64,000 nt of DNA from Prorocentrum cordatum. Taxonomy: Eukaryota; Sar; Dinophyceae; Prorocentrales; Prorocentraceae. How positions within the stretch are numbered: position 1 is the first letter of the stretch; each line of letters starts with the position of its first letter. Of the stretch, positions 55,048 through 64,000 are shown in pieces. The notes under the pieces were generated by a model that worked only from the letters and a program-made list of their open reading frames with translations, was not told the origin of the DNA and made no database searches. A program made the position numbers and the translations under genes. The stretch is from contig CAUYUJ010016290.1 of the NCBI GenBank assembly GCA_963575745.1, forward strand, positions 40,342 to 104,341, read 5' to 3'.

Positions 55048-56250
55048 TTGCAAGAACGAGCCTTGTGTTGTACACTTGCACAGCCAAAATGGGCGACATC
55101 TTACCCTGGACCTTTGCTAGTCGCAAGGGTGCGGCACTACGTGCTCGCCACTGGCGCTGGCTGGCACGCACCCATTCTAGCCGACGAGAGCCGTCCATTC
55201 TGGGCGGCGGAAACCGTATGGTTTTTCGAACCGCACGCGGTCGACTTCGAAGACGCTGGTGAAGTGACTGAATTGGGGACTCGAACCTCGGTCATCAGAA
55301 TGGACAAAATTGAACCGCACTGCCGTCAAGACCAGCCCGAACCAGGGCATCAGCATGCTTCTCGCCTCGGGGATCGGAAAGGCAAGCAATACGACGTGGA
55401 CAGCAGCGCAAGCGACGTTACGCATGCAGGTTATGAATGTCCGCAACAAGGACCGAACCCCCCAAAGAGGTAACGTGGACGAGACATCCAGGTCGAAGCG
55501 CAGTCGGCGGAGATCGAGTCTTGGCAACTTCGGAACGACTCACAGCGCACGAAGAGCCCGACGATGCAGGTGCCAGGGGCAGTACTCCTCCACAGGGTAA
55601 GATTTCGAAGAAAAGGCTGGACAAGTCGAAGCATGTCTGTGGCTGGTTCATCAAAGGAGTGTTCAACGTGATCAGCGCTATGCGCTTGAAGCGTTCAGGC
55701 GGGGCGGCCATCGCGATGAGCTTCCTGGGCTGGCGCACGCGGCGTTTCCTTCGCCTGGGTGTCATCCTCAAAGGCGTCTACAACCCGACCTCGACTGCTG
55801 GGGAGGCCGCAAGGGAGGCTCAGAGGTACTACAACGTGATGGAAGAAATGTACGAGAGCGACGAGGTGGAGACGCTCCTCACAATCGATGTTCCTTGGCT
55901 CCGTTGCCGCCACAGCCGGCACGGGCGCGCTCTCCGATGGCCAGATCGCGAAATCGCTGGGACAACCCCGTGGGCCAGGCCGTCGGGACAACCCCGCAAG
56001 CTGCTGGGGCACGGGAGCACGCCATTGGGACAACCCCGCAGGTCTGGAGCTGGTCGCGGCCGCATTCAGGCGGGAGGCAGCGCGAAGCCTAGCTCTGCCG
56101 CGAGCTGCTCCGCCTCACCCCTGGACACCCCCGCTCTATTGTCGAACTCCCTGGACGCCTGCCGAGAGGAAACCGGCGGCACGCGTTCAAGGAACTCTCG
56201 CGTGGGAGGCCGCAGGATCAGCATGCTCCGCATGCACTTCTTCGCCATTC
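55048..56250 (+). pseudogene. Coding-like remnant, unknown family
   Basis: Two overlapping frames carry protein-like sequence: RHYVLATGAGWHAPILADES and FFEPHAVDFEDAGEVTELGT (55120-55280), then in another frame KHVCGWFIKGVFNVISAMRL, SFLGWRTRRFLRLGVILKGV and AQRYYNVMEEMYESDEVETL (55600-55880). The frame change and a stop suggest decay. After 55890 the sequence becomes a repetitive GGGACAACCCC-rich stretch. I do not recognise the family. Confidence 0.35.
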
Positions 56251-56575
56251 ATTCACAAACGCGGCTCTCGCTCTAGACTTCCCCCGTATTCAAGCTTCGA
56301 GAAGCCAGAAGTGACGACAATTACACGGGTTCCGATGGACCGCTCGGATTGGTAACATGAGCTGCGGGCCCCATGGGGGGGGGGCTCCCGCCTGAGACTT
56401 CCTCGCCGTCCAACCACAAACGAAGTTCCCGCTCGAGACTGCCGCCATATTCAGAACTGGGGAGCCCAAAGTGACGACAAACAAAGGGTTCCGATGACCC
56501 GCTCGGATTGGTAACATGAACTGCGAGTCTGGGAATTCACACACAGATGAGGCTCTCGCCTAAGACTTCCTAAGA
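56250..56575. repeat. Degenerate tandem repeat, about 2.3 copies of 126-160 bp
   Basis: ATTCACAAACGCGGCTCTCG at about 56250, CCACAAACGAAGTTCCCGCT at about 56413 and ATTCACACACAGATGAGGCT at about 56535 begin related units. Each complete unit carries CCGCTCGGATTGGTAACATG. Confidence 0.75.
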
Positions 56576-56588
56576 TGAGTGATGATGA

Positions 56589-56619
<31 letters not shown>

Positions 56620-56790
56620 GATGATGATGATGACGATGATGATCATGATGACGATGATGGTGATGGTTGATGATGATGATGGTGATGGTTGATGATGATA
56701 GCGACGATGACAATGATGATGATGACGATGATGATGATGATGATGATAATGATGATAATGCTGCTGCTGATGATGGTGATGATGATTCCC
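56575..56790. repeat. GAT microsatellite, downstream flank of the retropseudogene
   Basis: About 210 bp of GAT triplets. It continues after the retrocopy at 57894 with the same motif and orientation. Confidence 0.95.
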
Positions 56791-56946
56791 CTTGTGCGAA
56801 CCTCACTGACAAACGGGCCCATGCCTCGCCGGTGAGCAAGAACACAACTTTATATAAGATGGCGTACGGAAAATTCGGCATGTGTCTGCCGATTCGTCGA
56901 AAACTATAAACCTTTCGGGAACAGCTTCTCGGGCCGAGAGACTTCC

Positions 56947-57790
56947 TACGTAGTCTTCGCCTTGGGCGCCTCCACCTCCCTTCGCAACAGCACGTATACG
57001 GCCATGAGCGAACGCACAACGAAAGGCTGCACGCGAGTGAACAGTACGGCCATGACTTCGTAATAATGAACGACGAAGCTCTGCAGCTGCAAATACAGAT
57101 AGTCGTATGCAGGAGCGCCACCGACGAGGAAGCGAAATTATCGGCATGGGGCGGCGTGTGGTGCTTGCGGTGGAATTCGTTGTGTGGGAAAAGCCCGTAG
57201 TCCTGACCCATCCTCATGACCTCTAGGATGGGGACCTCATGAGTTCGCGCGTGGCAGCACACGTGGTTGTAAGCCCCCAGGATACCACCGCAGGTCGTAG
57301 CGAAGCCGAAGAGGTTCACCTGAGGAGGCAAGGACTTGCCCTTCAAAAGCTTTGTGGCCACTGCCCAAAACAGAGGTAAACCCAGAGTCAAAGTGTTCAA
57401 AAGGTCGATGGCCGAAACGTGATTGCTAATCACAACCCCAAACGGGTTCCTGTGATGATTCTGGAAGTCGAGAGCCAAATCTTTCGGGAAACCAACCGAG
57501 CAGTCCCTGGTGCGTGGATGATCAAGGAACATGTGAAGTACAGCCATGTATACATCAGCCATTATGTAGCCTGCAGGAATGACCCATGCATGGCGGAACT
57601 TTCAATTGCGTAGCACGTAGAGAACCGTCACCGCAAGCAACGCCAGGACAAGCTTGTTAGGAAGCTGATCGTGAATATCAGTCACCCCTTCAGAAACTGC
57701 AGTCTTCATCGCGGCTGCTGGGACCGTCCAGTTGGCGAAGTCGGTGACACCATCGGATTGCATCGTGCTTTGAATCAGATCCGTCGACAT
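56947..57790 (-). pseudogene. Processed pseudogene of a TMEM189/CarF/Kua-type lipid desaturase
   Basis: Starts MSTDLIQSTMQSDGVTDFAN (ATG 57790) and has a membrane segment (NKLVLALLAVTVLYVLRN). It meets an in-frame TGA (57604-57602), then continues KFRHAWVIPAGYIMADVYMA and LHMFLDHPRTRD. Histidine clusters follow: DFQNHHRNPFGVVISNHVSA, AYNHVCCHARTHEVPILEVM and HNEFHRKHHTPPHADNF. They resemble the His-rich motifs (REHHxDP, H...H, HxxHH) of the Kua/TMEM189 family, which includes plasmanylethanolamine desaturase and the plant fatty-acid desaturase FAD4. After HADNF (about 57135) a frameshift is needed to continue FLVGGAPAYDYLYLQLQSFV to a TAG at 56947. No introns, a spliced-leader remnant upstream, one nonsense codon and one frameshift together mark a reverse-transcribed, now inactive mRNA copy. 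Confidence 0.75.
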
Positions 57791-57875
57791 GGTCGCTGCA
57801 AGAATCGAGGCGGGAAAGCAATTGAAACGATCTCAGCAACGTCAAAATCTATCCGACAACTTGAGACGAAACGGT

Positions 57876-57893
57876 TTGAGCCAAAATGGCTAC

Positions 57894-57896
<3 letters not shown>
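57876..57896 (-). other. Dinoflagellate spliced-leader remnant
   Basis: The minus strand reads T then CCGTAGCCATTTTGGCTCAA. This is 21 of the 22 bases of the dinoflagellate trans-spliced leader; only the last G is A. It lies 85 bases upstream of the pseudogene ATG, and its 5' end touches the GAT array with no base between. A genomic leader of this kind shows that a mature, trans-spliced mRNA was copied back into the genome, as described for dinoflagellate mRNA recycling. Confidence 0.93.
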
Positions 57897-57970
<74 letters not shown>

Positions 57971-58285
57971 GTGACAATGGCGACGACGATGATAATGATG
58001 ATAATGATGATGATGATGATGATGATGATCATGATGATGATGATGCTGATGCTGGTAATGTTGCTGTTGTTGCTGATGACGGTAGTGATGATGATGAGAT
58101 TATGCACGGGGTTGAGGAGGATGATAATGATGAGGAGGAGGATGGTGGTGATGCTGATGATGATGATGTTGCTGATGATGATGATGATGGTGATGATGAC
58201 TGTAATGCTGCTGATGATGATATTGACGATGATGATGATGATGGTTGATGATGTTGATGATGGTGACGAGGATGATGGTGATAAA

Positions 58286-58319
<34 letters not shown>

Positions 58320-58690
58320 GTGGTGGTGATGGTGATGGTAGTGGGGATTATAATGTCTATGTGATGGTGATGATGATGTATGATGATGATGATCGTGATG
58401 ATGATGACTATGATGACTATGATGATGATGATGATGCTGATGATGATGATCATGATGATGATGATGATGATGATGACGAGGATGCTGATGATGATGATGT
58501 GATAGTGGTGATGATAATGACGAGGGGGTGATGATCATGTTGATTTTATGATCGTGATGATGGTCATTATGATGATAGTGGTGGTGATGATGGTGATCGT
58601 GGTAATGATGATGACGATGATAACGATGGTGATAGTGGTGATGAGGGGAATGAGGAAGAGGATGAGGATATTGTGTGGTGATGGTGATGG
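57894..58690. repeat. Long GAT microsatellite, upstream flank of the retropseudogene
   Basis: GAT triplets, near-perfect at 57897-57970 and degenerate after. Poly-Asp/Met/His frames are artefacts. Confidence 0.96.
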
Positions 58691-58699
58691 TGTGGAAAT

Positions 58700-59572
58700 G
58701 AAGGCTAGAAGAAATCCTGCGAGGGGGGTGCGCAGAGTAAACAAAAGCCAACTGTGGATGTGGGGAACGCATGAAGTTTCGGAAATCCGCGCGAAGTTCT
58801 CGGGTCGGCGCTGCCGCATCCCCGCTGGCAGATGCGACGGCGGCGGCGGCAGCGACAGCCAAGCCGCCGCGCGGCCGTGCCCAGACTGGCCTCGGCGGCG
58901 GTGTAGCGGCTGCGGCGGCCATGTCAGCGCCGGCAGCGAGGCGCAGTGGCGGCGTCGGCGTCGGCGGCGGCAACCAGTCGCCGGGCCGCCACAGAGACGG
59001 GCGCGACCATACCATCACCGACAGCGGTGCAGCAGCGGGGTCGGCAACGAGGCTGACACTGGCGGTCAAGCGAAGGCTGCGGCAGCGGGCGCGGGCGCCG
59101 CGGGCACCCCAGGACGCCTCTCGTGGGGCAGCAGCGACATGAGCACGGCCGCCTGTGCCCCGGCGCCAAGGCGCGCTAAGGAGAAGGGGGGGGACGGGAA
59201 GTGAGGCGCGAGGCGTGGGCTCAACAAGCGCTGCGCCTGGCGGGCGGTCGAGGCAAGTTAGTGCGGGGGGCGGTGAAGAAGAAGGAGGAGCAAAAAAAGG
59301 GAAAAGCGAGGAAGGGAGGCAGGAAGAAGAAGGGAGATGGAGCGGGATAAAGAACAAGACAAATGGGGGAGGCCGTATATGGCTAAGAGAATGGTGAAAG
59401 CTCCGTCGCATCCAGCAACGATTGGAATAATCTGGTGGAGCGTAGGGAAGCCATAGATCCCGGTGGGTCTGCCAGAAGTTGGTCTCGCCGCTGCGCTCCG
59501 GACTGCACTAGATGACCGCCTGGCCCTCATCCGGGATGCCACGCAAGCCTGCGACAACATGTCTTTAGATAT
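58700..59572. other. No gene recognised; Ala/Gly-rich GC stretch
   Basis: 58780-59180 is GCG/GGC-rich and gives Ala/Gly/Arg frames in several phases. No motif or splice signal is convincing. Confidence 0.35.
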
Positions 59573-59673
59573 ACATTTTTGGTTTGCGGGGCGACAGCGA
59601 ACTTCTTCTGGTTAATAGCTAGGAGGGATACGCACAGCTCTGATTGGGGAGACAGAGCACAGGCGGGCGGGGC
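59573..59673 (+). repeat. Dispersed ~100-bp repeat, copy 2
   Basis: Pairs with 48128-48229 in the same orientation (GGGGCGACAGCGAACTTCTT, ATACGCACAGCTCTGATTGG). Confidence 0.7.
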
Positions 59674-60430
59674 CTCAGGCGGCCGGAGGGCGGGCCGGGG
59701 TGCAGGCGGGGCCGAGGAGCTTGCACAGGAAAAGGAACGCCTTGGACAGGAGCCAGAGGCGAAGATCCGGAGGGTGAGTGGTGTGGCGTTGCCGTCAACG
59801 GCGCTTCGTAAACACCATCCTCGAGTGCTGCGTGAGGTTGCACGCGACAAGATCGACGTCCAGGGGGGGAAGTCCACCAGGAAGGCGATGAGCAACGCTG
59901 CGCCACCGGATGGTGGGGAGGGGCCCAAGAGAAGAGGAGGACCACGAAGGCGACGTGCACCGTTGTGCCACCGGGTGGTCGGAAGCGGCCTGGAGCGGTA
60001 GTCCAACCCGCGTCCAGGGAGCAGCCAGCAAGAGGTGCGGCCAGAGACAGGGCCGCCCGTGCCCGACTGGATGTCGGTGGAGTGCAGGGAGGGAGGCTGA
60101 CCTGCACAGTCAGCGCGTGAAGACGGGCGGGCGCCACACACGACGCGCTGACGTCCGCGTGGCCGAGGGCCGGGCCTGAGCCGCGCAGCGCCACGGCGAG
60201 CGGGGCCGCCGAGGAGGCAAGATGCAGTGCCCAGCACCGGGCCGAAGCCGCGCTGCGCCGGGCGCTGCCGCCATGGGAGGCGGGAAGCGAGCGGGGGGGG
60301 GGGCGAAGCGAACAGGGAAGAGAGAGGCTGGCAACCCGCGCTAGCCGAAGTCGCGTCAGCCTGCACTGAGGGCCCTCACGTGGGGGGCAAGCCCCTATGG
60401 GCACAGGTAGGACACGAGGGGGCCAGGTCG
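59674..60430. other. No gene recognised
   Basis: GC-rich. It contains a loosely repeated phrase (CACCGGATGGTGGGGAGGGG / CACCGGGTGGTCGGAAGCGG near 59900 and 59970). Open frames differ by strand without a convincing protein. Confidence 0.35.
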
Positions 60431-60575
60431 GCGGTTGGTCAGCGCCGCGGGCGCTTTCCAGTCCAGGTGTCGCCGTGGCACCCGGAGCTGCGAGCCCGGT
60501 CCTCTTCGCGCCCGTCGCCCTGGTCCGCTGCTCGCGCCTCGCCGCAGGGGGGCACTTGGCGCCCCTTGCCCGCGC

Positions 60576-60873
60576 CTTCTCTGCGGCTCGGGAATCGCTG
60601 CTGCAACCGAACCCAGTTGACGCCGAGGTTCAGCGCGTCGCCCACGGCCCTCACGTCGGAGTTGTGGTTGCGGAAGGAGTGCAGGAAACTGACGCAGGTT
60701 TGCTGGTCGCGTCGTCGCGGGTCGAGCGCGCCCTTGCCGCGCTGCTTGGCGAACGCGTGCCAGGCGCCTGTGAACACCGCACCCAGCGTGTAAAACGACG
60801 CGAAGATCGGGACAAAATCGGATCGGGATAACTCGAAATCTCTGAGAATCGGCGGGTTTGGAGGATGTATTGG
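60576..60873 (-). CDS. Exon candidate of an unknown protein
   Basis: The minus-strand frame reads PPILRDFELSRSDFVPIFAS, FYTLGAVFTGAWHAFAKQRG, KGALDPRRRDQQTCVSFLHS and AVGDALNLGVNWVRLQQRFP. The balanced composition and mixed hydrophobic/charged pattern differ sharply from the GC-rich noise around it, so I think it is real coding sequence. The right border is near the palindromic block at 60885. The left border may be a GC donor after CGCAGAGAAG (60576) or a later GT. Function unknown. Confidence 0.45.
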
Positions 60874-60884
60874 GCGCCGCGGCC

Positions 60885-60936
60885 GCTCCAGAGCGTTCCG
60901 GAACGCTCTGAGAGCGCTCCGGGCCGCTCTGGAGCA
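60885..60936. repeat. Palindromic GAGCGCTCC-type block
   Basis: AGAGCGTTCCGGAACGCTCT (60890-60909) is a perfect 20-base palindrome. It is followed by GAGAGCGCTCCGGGCCGCTC, a variant of the same motif. Confidence 0.85.
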
Positions 60937-61029
60937 ATTTAACCAGATCCTAGCCCTGTTTCAGGGTGCTTCATCGTCTCGCCAGGGGTCCCCCCGGGGA
61001 AACTCCACTGGATGCAACTGATCTTGGTC

Positions 61030-62436
61030 TTATACAACTGCTGTCCGGCGTCGGGGCCGAAGGGCTCGGGCCCGCGGCGCGCGGCGGGCCTCGCTTCCCG
61101 TGGCGGGGTAGTCGGCGGGGGGTCCTTGGAGAGGCGGCTGCTGCTGCTGCTGCTGCTTCTGCTTCTGCTGCCGCTGCTGCTGCGCCCGCCGCCTGTCGTT
61201 TGCCGCGCGCCTGGCCCGCCAGCGGCGTCGGCGTCGCCAGGGGCCGGGGTTCGACTCAGGGGCGGAAGGAGGACAGGGAAGCCGCCAGATGCCAGAGCAA
61301 GGCCGGGCCTCCACCCGTTGCCAAGCGAACGCTTTGGAGGACCCTTGCGGGCCTGGCCGTCGCCGTTCTTCGGTGCTCGAGCCCGCGCCGCCGCCAGGGA
61401 GGAAAGGGCCAGGGTGCTGAGAGCCGGCCATGGGAGAGTGCAATGAGGCGGTTGCCAGCTCGCGCCCCTGCTCTGATTCCTGCGCCGGCGCCGCTTCCGC
61501 GCCCTCCCCGCGGGCGGCAGCCGCGTCCTTATCGCAGGGCTCGTCAGGATCCTGCCCCCCATGCTGCTCTCGCTTGCTACTCTGCGACAGCCCCGCCTGG
61601 CTGGGCCCGCCGCCAGAGTCGCCCATGGCTTCGCGCGGCAGGGCGGCTGCTCGGCCAGGAACGCCCGGCGAGGCCATGCGCGTCGGGGCGGGCCCCGCGG
61701 TTGGCCTCCAGGCAGGGGCCAGATCGCCCCCGGCGACTGGGGCAGAGAGGGGCGCTGCCCTGCGGCGCGCGGGGGCAGGCCCCTCTCGATGGCGCTCGCC
61801 GACGGACCTGCGCCTGCACTCGCTCGCGGGCGCGCCCCCATCAACAACCGCGAAGCGATAGCCCGATGCGGGGGTGCCGCGGGTAGCTCCGGCCGCAGGC
61901 GCGCTGTCGGGCACCGGTCCTTTCGGGGCGTCCGTCGCCACCCCCGACGAGGCCCCGGCTTCGGAGAGGGGCTGCGGCTCGCTATCCGCTCGGGCAGCCG
62001 CGCTGCCAGGGGAGGGAGGGCGAATGGGCGCGAAAGGGTTCCTGTCGACAAGCTGGCGGATGGCCTCGTTGTCCTGCCTCTGCAAGGCTGGCCCGCAGTT
62101 CGCACCGGGCCCAGCTTCTCTAGAAGAGGTCTGCTGGCTCGGGCGCCGGGGCGCAGCGGCAGACGGCCGCGTACCTGCCTGCGTGGCCAGGGCGAAGCCC
62201 TGGCCAGGGCTGTCGCGGCAGCCCCCGACTTCGGCCACGGCCGCGGACACGGGGTCGCCGTGGGCATTCATTCCTACCTGCCTCGGGCCCCCCGTCGATC
62301 GGCAGTTCGAGGTCCCCTCGAGTGCCAGTCGCCTTCCTGTCCTCAGCGGCCGGCCCACTGAGGCCACTGCTGCGAGGCACTGCCGGGCTGGGTGGGCCGA
62401 GGGGGGGGCCGTCCACGTCCATTGGGGAGGAGTCAT
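61030..62436 (-). CDS. Possible Pro/Ala/Gln-rich protein, low confidence
   Basis: A 468-codon minus-strand frame starts at an ATG at 62436 and ends with a Gln-rich tail (QQQRQQKQKQQQQQQPPLQG) and RRAPRARALRPRRRTAVV. No domain is visible. A competing frame (MDNAEPPPSSSGAAILSHHA, MDVDGPPLGPPSPAVPRSSG, from 62548) looks at least as protein-like at its start. In such GC-rich DNA long frames arise easily, so this may be an artefact or frames of two exons. Confidence 0.25.
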   Translation of the reverse strand: MTPPQWTWTAPPSAHPARQCLAAVASVGRPLRTGRRLALEGTSNCRSTGGPRQVGMNAHGDPVSAAVAEVGGCRDSPGQGFALATQAGTRPSAAAPRRPSQQTSSREAGPGANCGPALQRQDNEAIRQLVDRNPFAPIRPPSPGSAAARADSEPQPLSEAGASSGVATDAPKGPVPDSAPAAGATRGTPASGYRFAVVDGGAPASECRRRSVGERHREGPAPARRRAAPLSAPVAGGDLAPAWRPTAGPAPTRMASPGVPGRAAALPREAMGDSGGGPSQAGLSQSSKREQHGGQDPDEPCDKDAAAARGEGAEAAPAQESEQGRELATASLHSPMAGSQHPGPFLPGGGAGSSTEERRRPGPQGSSKAFAWQRVEARPCSGIWRLPCPPSAPESNPGPWRRRRRWRARRAANDRRRAQQQRQQKQKQQQQQQPPLQGPPADYPATGSEARRAPRARALRPRRRTAVV

Positions 62437-62753
62437 CCTGCCCTGAGGGTTTTGCTGGATCGCCGAGTGGGCGCGGTGCTTCTGCTGTGGCGTGATGGCT
62501 CAGGATCGCCGCGCCAGATGAACTGGGCGGCGGCTCTGCATTGTCCATCGGGACTGGGGGTCGTCGACGTCACCACGGCCCGGTCCAGGGTGCGGTCTCG
62601 TGGCGGGGTCGGAGTTCCCGTTGTGGGGATAAGCGTCACGTCTTCCTCCAGATGGTCGTCTGTCGTCGCCGCTGGGCGTCGAGGTGGTCCGCGCACAAGG
62701 CGGTCGTCGGGGAAGGGGTTGGGGCTCGAGACACCACGGTTTGCAGCGGCGGC

Positions 62754-63192
62754 AGGATCCTCCGGATGGTCGTCTGTCGCCCTGGTCACCACGGCAGGAT
62801 CCGCTTCGAAATTCTGAATTCCTGGCCCCGTGACGGGAGAGGTACCGATGGGTACAGGTGGGAATCAAGGTCCCAGATCATGTAATCGCCCGGAGGGTCG
62901 TCTGTCGTCGTCAAGGGGCGTTGATTGAAGATTCGATAATATCGAAACCACGTTCCCTTCTGGCCTCGCGGGCCTCATTTCAACGGCGGCAGGATCCTCC
63001 AGATGGCCGTCTTTCGCCCTGGTCACCACGGCAGGATCCGCTTCGAAATTCTGAATTCCTGGCCCCGTGACGGGAGAGGTACCGATGGGCAAAGGTGGGA
63101 CCGGATGGTCGTCTGTCGTCGTCACGGGGCGTTGATTGGAGATTCGATAGCATCGAAACCGCGCCCCCTTCTGGCCTGACCGGCCCCATGTC
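62754..63192. repeat. 239-bp tandem duplication truncating the light-harvesting pseudogene
   Basis: GGCAGGATCCGCTTCGAAAT and TTCTGAATTCCTGGCCCCGT occur at about 62792-62830 and 63031-63069. CGTTGATTGAAGATTCGATA (62922) pairs with CGTTGATTGGAGATTCGATA (63129). The units differ by an internal deletion of about 25 bp. The right unit ends where recognisable light-harvesting sequence begins. Confidence 0.85.
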
Positions 63193-63194
63193 GA

Positions 63195-64000
63195 CGAACA
63201 CGCAGATGATCGCAACGATGGCCGAAGGAACGATGGCGATCTCAGCCGCCAGCTTCGACCGCTTGGCGGCGGCGTCGCTGGACGCCAGCACCTTCCAGCC
63301 GAAGTCGCCCGCCGCGGCGTCGGTGCCAGCAGACCGGTCCCGGAACAGCTCGCAGAACGCACAATAAGCCACGATTTGCCCCCAGCCCGTCGCGGGAATC
63401 CAGGAGGGGGCGCCGAGGCCGTTCAGGGCGCCCTCGACCGCGAGGCCCTTGGACGGCGACGGGAACCCTGGCAGCTTGCCAGTGATCTCAGGGGTGATGT
63501 GGCACACAATCGCAAACACGCTCACGCGACCGTGCGTCCGCTCCTGTCTGGCGTCGGCGGGCGAGGTTGCCCATGCTGTCATCCGCGAGAAACCCGGCGG
63601 GGCCCCAGAAGCCCGCGGGATCTTGCACGCCCGACTCGCTCTGGACCGCCTCCTCCGCCTCCTCGGCCTCGTCCTCGTCCACGCTCTCGCCCTCCACTGC
63701 CCCCTCCACCGCGTCCTCCACGTCCTCCATTACCTCGACTACATCGTCCTCCGCGTCCTCCACAACCTCGTACTCCACCACGTCCTTCGCGTCCTCCACG
63801 TCCTCGTCGTCCATGGCGTCGTCGTCGTTCCCCTCCTCGCCCCCCGTCGCCACGGCCCGCGCACCGGCGTCGGCGGCGCCTCCGGCAGCCGCAGGCGGCG
63901 CGGCGGGCCCGCCCGCCTCGCCGGCCGCCAGCTCGCCCGCCGCGGCGAAAACGGCGCAGGCGCACCACAGGCCTGCGGAAGCGGCCGCGCTGACAGCAGC
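63195..64000 (-). pseudogene. Light-harvesting chlorophyll protein (FCP/acpPC type), degenerate, continues off the right edge
   Basis: In one minus-strand frame GVQDPAGFWGPAGFLADDSM then GNLARRRQT matches the start of the mature protein. A one-base frame change near 63545 leads to RTHGRVSVFAIVCHITPEIT, GKLPGFPSPSKGLAVEGALN, GWGQIVAYCAFCELFRDRSA and GDFGWKVLASSDAAAKRSKL. These follow the order of helix 1, the loop and helix 2 of dinoflagellate light-harvesting proteins. The third helix is changed: after AAEIA the usual NGR chlorophyll-binding residues are IVPSAIVAIICVFV. The end runs into a tandem repeat, so the C-terminus is lost. Upstream is an unusual run of acidic repeats (DVEDAKDVVEYEVVEDAEDD), preceded by Ala-rich sequence resembling a plastid transit or spacer region. 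Antenna proteins bind chlorophyll and peridinin in thylakoids; this copy is probably non-functional. Confidence 0.8.

Noticed and set aside
55075-55100. Second spliced-leader remnant (AGCCAAAATGG)
   Set aside because: Only 11 bases match and the flanks do not continue the leader, so chance is likely.
57419-57460. Acyltransferase motif NHVSAID (NHxSxxD)
   Set aside because: The rest of the protein has no acyltransferase blocks. The multiple His clusters and their order fit the Kua/TMEM189 desaturase family better.

Overview
The window reads as nuclear DNA of a GC-rich dinoflagellate. The strongest marker is a copy of the dinoflagellate spliced leader on the minus strand at 57876-57896 (20 bases match CCGTAGCCATTTTGGCTCAA), fused to an intronless lipid-desaturase-like pseudogene. 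Other markers agree: a decayed light-harvesting (FCP/acpPC-like) gene at the right edge, ubiquitin-containing and endonuclease/reverse-transcriptase retroelements, very long ATC/GAT microsatellites, low gene density and a 100-N assembly gap (38901-39000). A Prorocentrum-like genome would fit, but the genus is inference. There are no operons, ribosome binding sites or CRISPR arrays.

Layout. 1-3000: a minus-strand gene that runs off the left edge. It encodes an unrecognised membrane protein with TPFWW-type repeats and has one clear 109-bp intron. 3.2-5.6 kb: a heavily decayed LINE on the plus strand. 5.7-6.8 kb: a 103-bp minisatellite. 7.0-12.0 kb: a second decayed LINE with C-terminal zinc fingers. 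12.4-13.3 kb: an intact ORF1-like protein. 14.6-21.8 kb: a LINE on the minus strand whose ORF1 lies in frame with ubiquitin. The ubiquitin is split by a 513-bp insert flanked by a 13-bp duplication. 23-24.6 kb: decayed coding sequence.

24.7-36.9 kb is almost gene-free. Long ATC microsatellites are interrupted by nested elements: a MITE-like inverted-repeat element in two copies, a ~0.66-kb element family with an 11-bp simple-repeat core (three copies, two of them inverted), four unrelated tandem arrays, and a G/C-run fold-back structure. 36.97-37.04 kb holds the C-terminal half of a RING finger on the minus strand. The N-terminal half lies at 47.85-47.94 kb on the same strand, so the two may be exons of one gene. 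Between them are a 79-bp minisatellite and a LINE with apparently complete ORF1 and ORF2 (40.2-43.9 kb). In that LINE the two frames are separated by one UAG followed by a hairpin.

44-64 kb is mostly degenerate tandem repeats with scattered minus-strand exon candidates (53.4, 54.8 and 60.6-60.9 kb), the spliced-leader-marked retropseudogene (56.9-57.9 kb) lying between two GAT arrays, a low-confidence proline/glutamine-rich frame (61.0-62.4 kb) and the light-harvesting pseudogene (63.2-64.0 kb).

Little here works together as a pathway. The window mainly records retrotransposition (four LINEs and one processed host mRNA), insertion into microsatellites, and decay. Most long open frames are artefacts of triplet microsatellites or GC-rich minisatellites and are not annotated as genes. 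All family assignments were made by eye, without database searches.
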